Positions 38,823 to 41,632 of a stretch of 41,632 nt of DNA are shown in pieces; position 1 is the stretch's first letter, and the number at the start of each line of letters is the position of its first letter. The notes under the pieces were generated by a model that did not search any database, was not told the DNA's origin, and was given only the letters and a program-made list of their open reading frames with translations. Both the position numbers and the translations under genes were made by a program. This stretch comes from Ramicandelaber brevisporus (lineage: Eukaryota; Kickxellomycota; Ramicandelaberales; Ramicandelaberaceae), in contig MU602809.1 of the NCBI GenBank assembly GCA_025201865.1, positions 5,863 to 47,494 on the forward strand. Direction: 5' to 3'.

Positions 38823-40774
38823 AACAGCCACCGAGAAGTCCCTCCGATTCTCCAGGCCAGCTACGGGTATCATCGCCAGTACACTACAACCCCACTTCGC
38901 CAGAATCGTTTGTTCCACTTCAGAAAGACAGTCCAACTCGCAAGAGTCGTCGTGACGAAGACGTTGTCGAAGTTGGTACACCTTCAAAGCGACACAGACG
39001 GCTCTCCATGCTTCAAAATGCTGATGAAGATGGAAACAATGGAAACAATGGTGGTGGCGGTGGTGGTGGTGGCGGAGAGAGTGACTCGTATCACCCACCA
39101 GTTACACGGCCGACATCTCCTGCGACAGAGGCTGCAAAGACACTGCGACGCCAACAACTGCAATCACCTGCAAAGTCAAAAACACAAAAGACAACATCAG
39201 ATCAGAAGCAGCAATCTGGTGATGCGGAAGTGATTACGGATGAAGAGATGATTCGGATAATTGGACAGTACTTTGTAGAGGATGCAGCATCATGGGAGCT
39301 GCCACCAATAGAATCGATTGAACTGTCAGGTGGATTGGATTATAGTGAAGTGCACGCAACTGTTAACACTCCCATTGACTACGGCTACAGAACTCCTATA
39401 AATGACTATGCTACTCCTGCTGCTTCCCCGATGGATTATCTGAATGACCACAATGAGAATAACGATCAAGGCACAAATGATCACGATAGACATCCAGCGC
39501 CAGAGCATGGTGAAGAACATACAGTTGATAACGGTGCGACGACAACAACGACAGCGGCGGTGGCAGAGACAGCAGCAGAAGCCCACTATTCGAATGGCAC
39601 AATCGATGCAAATTACTATGATAATGGACATTATGATTACAACCATCCTCGCCATGAGAATGAATCGGCGCGCGCAAACATGTACTCTGATAACGAAGCA
39701 ACATCAAATCCAGTTTCACCTGCCAGTGGTAGAGGCGCTGAAGGAGGCAGATACAGTCCAAGTTACTATGGAGTTGAGTATGGAGAAGACGAATGGGACA
39801 TGGATACTTTAAACACACGTAGACGGACTCAATGGCATTTCAGAGGCGAGGATTTAAGCCACACTCCCACCTTGCTAGAGGCTGCAATCAGCAGTGCATC
39901 AAGCGAAGCAATCTCTGCAAGCGGAATCAGCAATGTGGCCGAGGCTGAAAAGCTATCCAGATCACGCGGATGCAACATGATTATTAGAATTGCAATGTCA
40001 CTCAGACTTCCTGTAAACACCATTGCCACAGCGACAACTCTCTTCCATCGATTCTACATGCGCAGATCGCTAACGTTTGCCAATTTGCACAATATAGCCA
40101 CAACGTCACTGTTTGTTGCTTGTAAGATCGAGGAAACCACCAGAAAGCTGCATGATGTGATTATCTATGCAGCACAAAAGGCCGCAAAGGATGATAAGTT
40201 GATACTGGATGTCACCTCGCGCGAGTATCAAAACTGGAAGAATGTTATATTGACTACTGAGGCGCAGCTGTTGGAAACGTGCTGCTTTGATATGGAAATG
40301 GATCATCCGCACAATCATATCATCGAATTGGCAAATAAATTAAAGCTGGATCGCAGAATTGCAATGAGAGCCTGGTCATTTGCCAACGACAGCCTATTGA
40401 CCACCTTGTGTCTCACTCACTCCCCACGCGTAGTTGCAGCCGCAGCACTCTGTCTGGCGCATTCAATTTTGATGTCATCTGGCGATTTATTGGTTGACTC
40501 TTCATCTGTGCAGACCCAACTCAAAGGCAAGCACGGTTCTGGCGACTCATCTATTCCAGCATGGCGGGCAGAGATGTTTAAACAACGAGGCGATGCTATC
40601 CAGCAAGCAATTCGTGCAATTATTGAATCGTATTTCCGCCAAAATGCCGCAAGTGTTCGACTTGCTGCTGCTGCTGCTTCTGCTTCCGCTGCTTCTGCTG
40701 CCTCGGCTAGCTCGGTCTCCTCTACTTTGGCTAATCGCACCCCCGCCAAATCTTCGTCGAATGCACCTTACTAA
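38606..40774 (+). CDS. CTK2: Cyclin of the K/T type, Ctk2-like (CTD-kinase regulatory subunit)
   Basis: 722 residues from the ATG at 38606 (MSPADDVN). Such cyclins activate Ctk1/CDK9/CDK12-type kinases that phosphorylate Ser2 of the RNA polymerase II CTD. The cyclin domain starts near residue 410 with WHFRGEDLSHTP, a K/T-family opening, and continues with RLPVNTIATATTLFHRFYMRRSL and SLFVACKIEETTRKLHDVI. The stretch REYQNWKNVILTTEAQLLETCCFDMEMDHPHNHI best matches fungal Ctk2. A second cyclin fold (AWSFANDSLLTTLCLTHSP, VVAAAALCLAH) runs to about 630. The N-terminal 400 residues are acidic and low-complexity, with an HHHQQQQQ... tract and a glycine run; the C-terminus has alternating A/S. The frame extends upstream to an ATG at 38480, but that extension crosses a good splice acceptor. 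Cyclin call firm; Ctk2 against cyclin K/T less so. Confidence 0.85.
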
Positions 40775-41261
40775 TACATTAAGTCACTTTTGATTACAGT
40801 GTGCTTTTTTGAGTTTCTTTTTTCTTTTTTTGAAAATGAGCGACTTTTGCTGCCTCATTGATTGTAGTTTACTTTGTCAGCATTACTAAGATGAGCTTCT
40901 TTAGGTGCCCCCCAGCTGAGCGATTTCTGCCATTGCTTGCTGCTGGGTTGTTGCGAAGCGGTCGAACTTCGCGTTGAGCTCGGCACATAACAGCATCTCG
41001 TAAGCTTCACCTGCTGAATGTTCCGACAAGCGGTGTTTTGGCTGAATCACGAGCGATTTATGCCATCGGTGTCCAAGCCAAAAGGTATAAATATACCTTC
41101 ATGTGGATGATGGCGAACGATTGTTGCTGATGATAATGCTGCATACAATCACTTTACATAACATACACACCTCAAACTGTACAAACCTTCTATCTCAATA
41201 GTAATATTATTAGTGAGACTAAAAAAATACAACAACAACAACAACAATAATAATAATAGAC
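40775..41261 (+). promoter_or_regulatory. Promoter region of the copper-ATPase gene
   Basis: 487 bp between the cyclin and the copper ATPase, both on the + strand. It contains three copies of a GAGCGAyTT-type motif (40838-40854, 40918-40935, 41051-41069), a 6-bp-stem hairpin GCGAAG/CTTCGC at about 40956-40975, a TATAAATA inside an 8-bp inverted repeat (41082-41099), and an AAC/AAT repeat at about 41229-41258 just before the ATG. Confidence 0.5.
41082..41099 (+). promoter_or_regulatory. TATA box within an inverted repeat, copper-ATPase gene
   Basis: AAGGTATA and TATACCTT are perfect inverted arms separated by AA; the centre reads TATAAATA (41086-41093). It is 169 bp upstream of the ATG at 41262. 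Position and sequence fit a core promoter TATA box. Confidence 0.55.
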
Positions 41262-41632
41262 ATGACATCGTTTGCACCTGTCGCATCAAGCGATGATACA
41301 ACTGAAATTATACCAGCACAAGTCGTGGTCGTTCACCGCCAGCCTACTCACTTATCCGGACGAGCCATTACTCGGTTCACTGTCGAGGGTATTACCTGCG
41401 CATCATGCGTTAAGCCCATTCGCGAAGCGCTGCTCGCGCTCACCGGCGTTACCGACGTCTCCGTTAGCATCATTGACGGCGAAGTAGTGGTCAAGCACGA
41501 TGCAGGTTTGATTGCGAAGGAAGCTCTCATGGCAGCCATTGATGACGTTGGTTTTGAGCCACGCTTCTTGGACCAGAGCATCGACCGCAGTGTACAAAAG
41601 CCTGTGGATCCAACTGATGCCAAGTCGATTAA
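41262..41632 (+). CDS. CCC2: Copper-transporting P1B-type ATPase, N-terminal part (Ccc2/ATP7-like), cut by window end
   Basis: The frame from the ATG at 41262 is open for 123 codons to the window edge. Residues 35-105 form a heavy-metal-associated (HMA) domain: RFTVEGITCASCVKPIREALLALTGV carries the copper-binding C-x2-C at residues 47 and 50, followed by the beta strands VSIIDGEVVVKHD and the closing AAIDDVGFEPRF, which match HMA repeats of Ccc2 and ATP7A/B. In these enzymes the domain takes copper from Atx1 and delivers it to the membrane pump in the late Golgi. The ATPase core (CPC, DKTGT) lies outside the window, so an isolated HMA protein or another HMA-bearing pump cannot be excluded. 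It follows the cyclin gene in the same orientation. Confidence 0.75.
   Translation, partial: MTSFAPVASSDDTTEIIPAQVVVVHRQPTHLSGRAITRFTVEGITCASCVKPIREALLALTGVTDVSVSIIDGEVVVKHDAGLIAKEALMAAIDDVGFEPRFLDQSIDRSVQKPVDPTDAKSI

Overview
This is a nuclear window from a eukaryote, most likely a fungus from an early-diverging lineage. The fungal reading rests on the gene set: Snf1-type kinase, Hap5-type CCAAT factor, Sgf11, Wbp1/OST48, Gpi13/PIG-O and a Ctk2-like cyclin. The genes are compact and the coding regions are intron-poor or intronless. Poly-glutamine tracts encoded by mixed CAG/CAA codons are very common. I cannot name the species. I recognise no bacterial operons, CRISPR arrays, rRNA or tRNA genes.

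Layout. Positions 1-6 kb hold a cytochrome b5 reductase (+), EMC1 (+) and OST48/WBP1 (-); the last two converge. Positions 6.2-10.2 kb hold an AMPK-alpha/SNF1 kinase (-) with a near-perfect 222-bp tandem duplication just upstream of its start. Positions 11.3-16.7 kb hold MCM2 (+), flanked by two tiny secreted six-cysteine proteins that face each other. The 11.5-12.75 kb stretch between the first of these and MCM2 is bounded by an exact 14-bp inverted repeat and may be the remnant of a mobile element. Positions 17.3-18.9 kb hold an SGF11-like subunit of the SAGA deubiquitinase module. Positions 18.9-24.16 kb lack a credible coding region. This stretch is strongly pyrimidine-rich on the + strand, contains good splice-donor sequences, and ends in a 128-bp tandem duplication that copies the start codon of the next gene, an HMG-box poly-Q protein (24.2-27.4 kb). 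Then come HAP5/NF-YC (-), with a 210-N assembly gap at its N-terminal end, PIG-O/GPI13 (-), an unrecognised single-pass membrane protein with recurrent [V/I]-x-P motifs (+), a Ctk2/cyclin-K-like cyclin (+), and the first 123 codons of a copper P-type ATPase (+) cut by the window edge.

Functionally this is mostly housekeeping. EMC1, OST48 and PIG-O act in ER protein insertion, N-glycosylation and GPI-anchor synthesis. SNF1, SGF11, HAP5, the HMG-box protein and the cyclin act in transcription. MCM2 acts in replication. The clearest candidate for something undescribed is the pair of small secreted proteins: their cysteine spacing is mirror-symmetric (C-x3-C-x6-C-x7/9-C-x6-C-x3-C), predicting an alpha-helical hairpin stapled by three stacked disulfides, and both genes carry the same ATGTTATAA element about 170 bp upstream of the start. 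A second candidate is the [V/I]-x-P membrane protein. All identifications come from reading the sequence and from memory of the families; no search was run.
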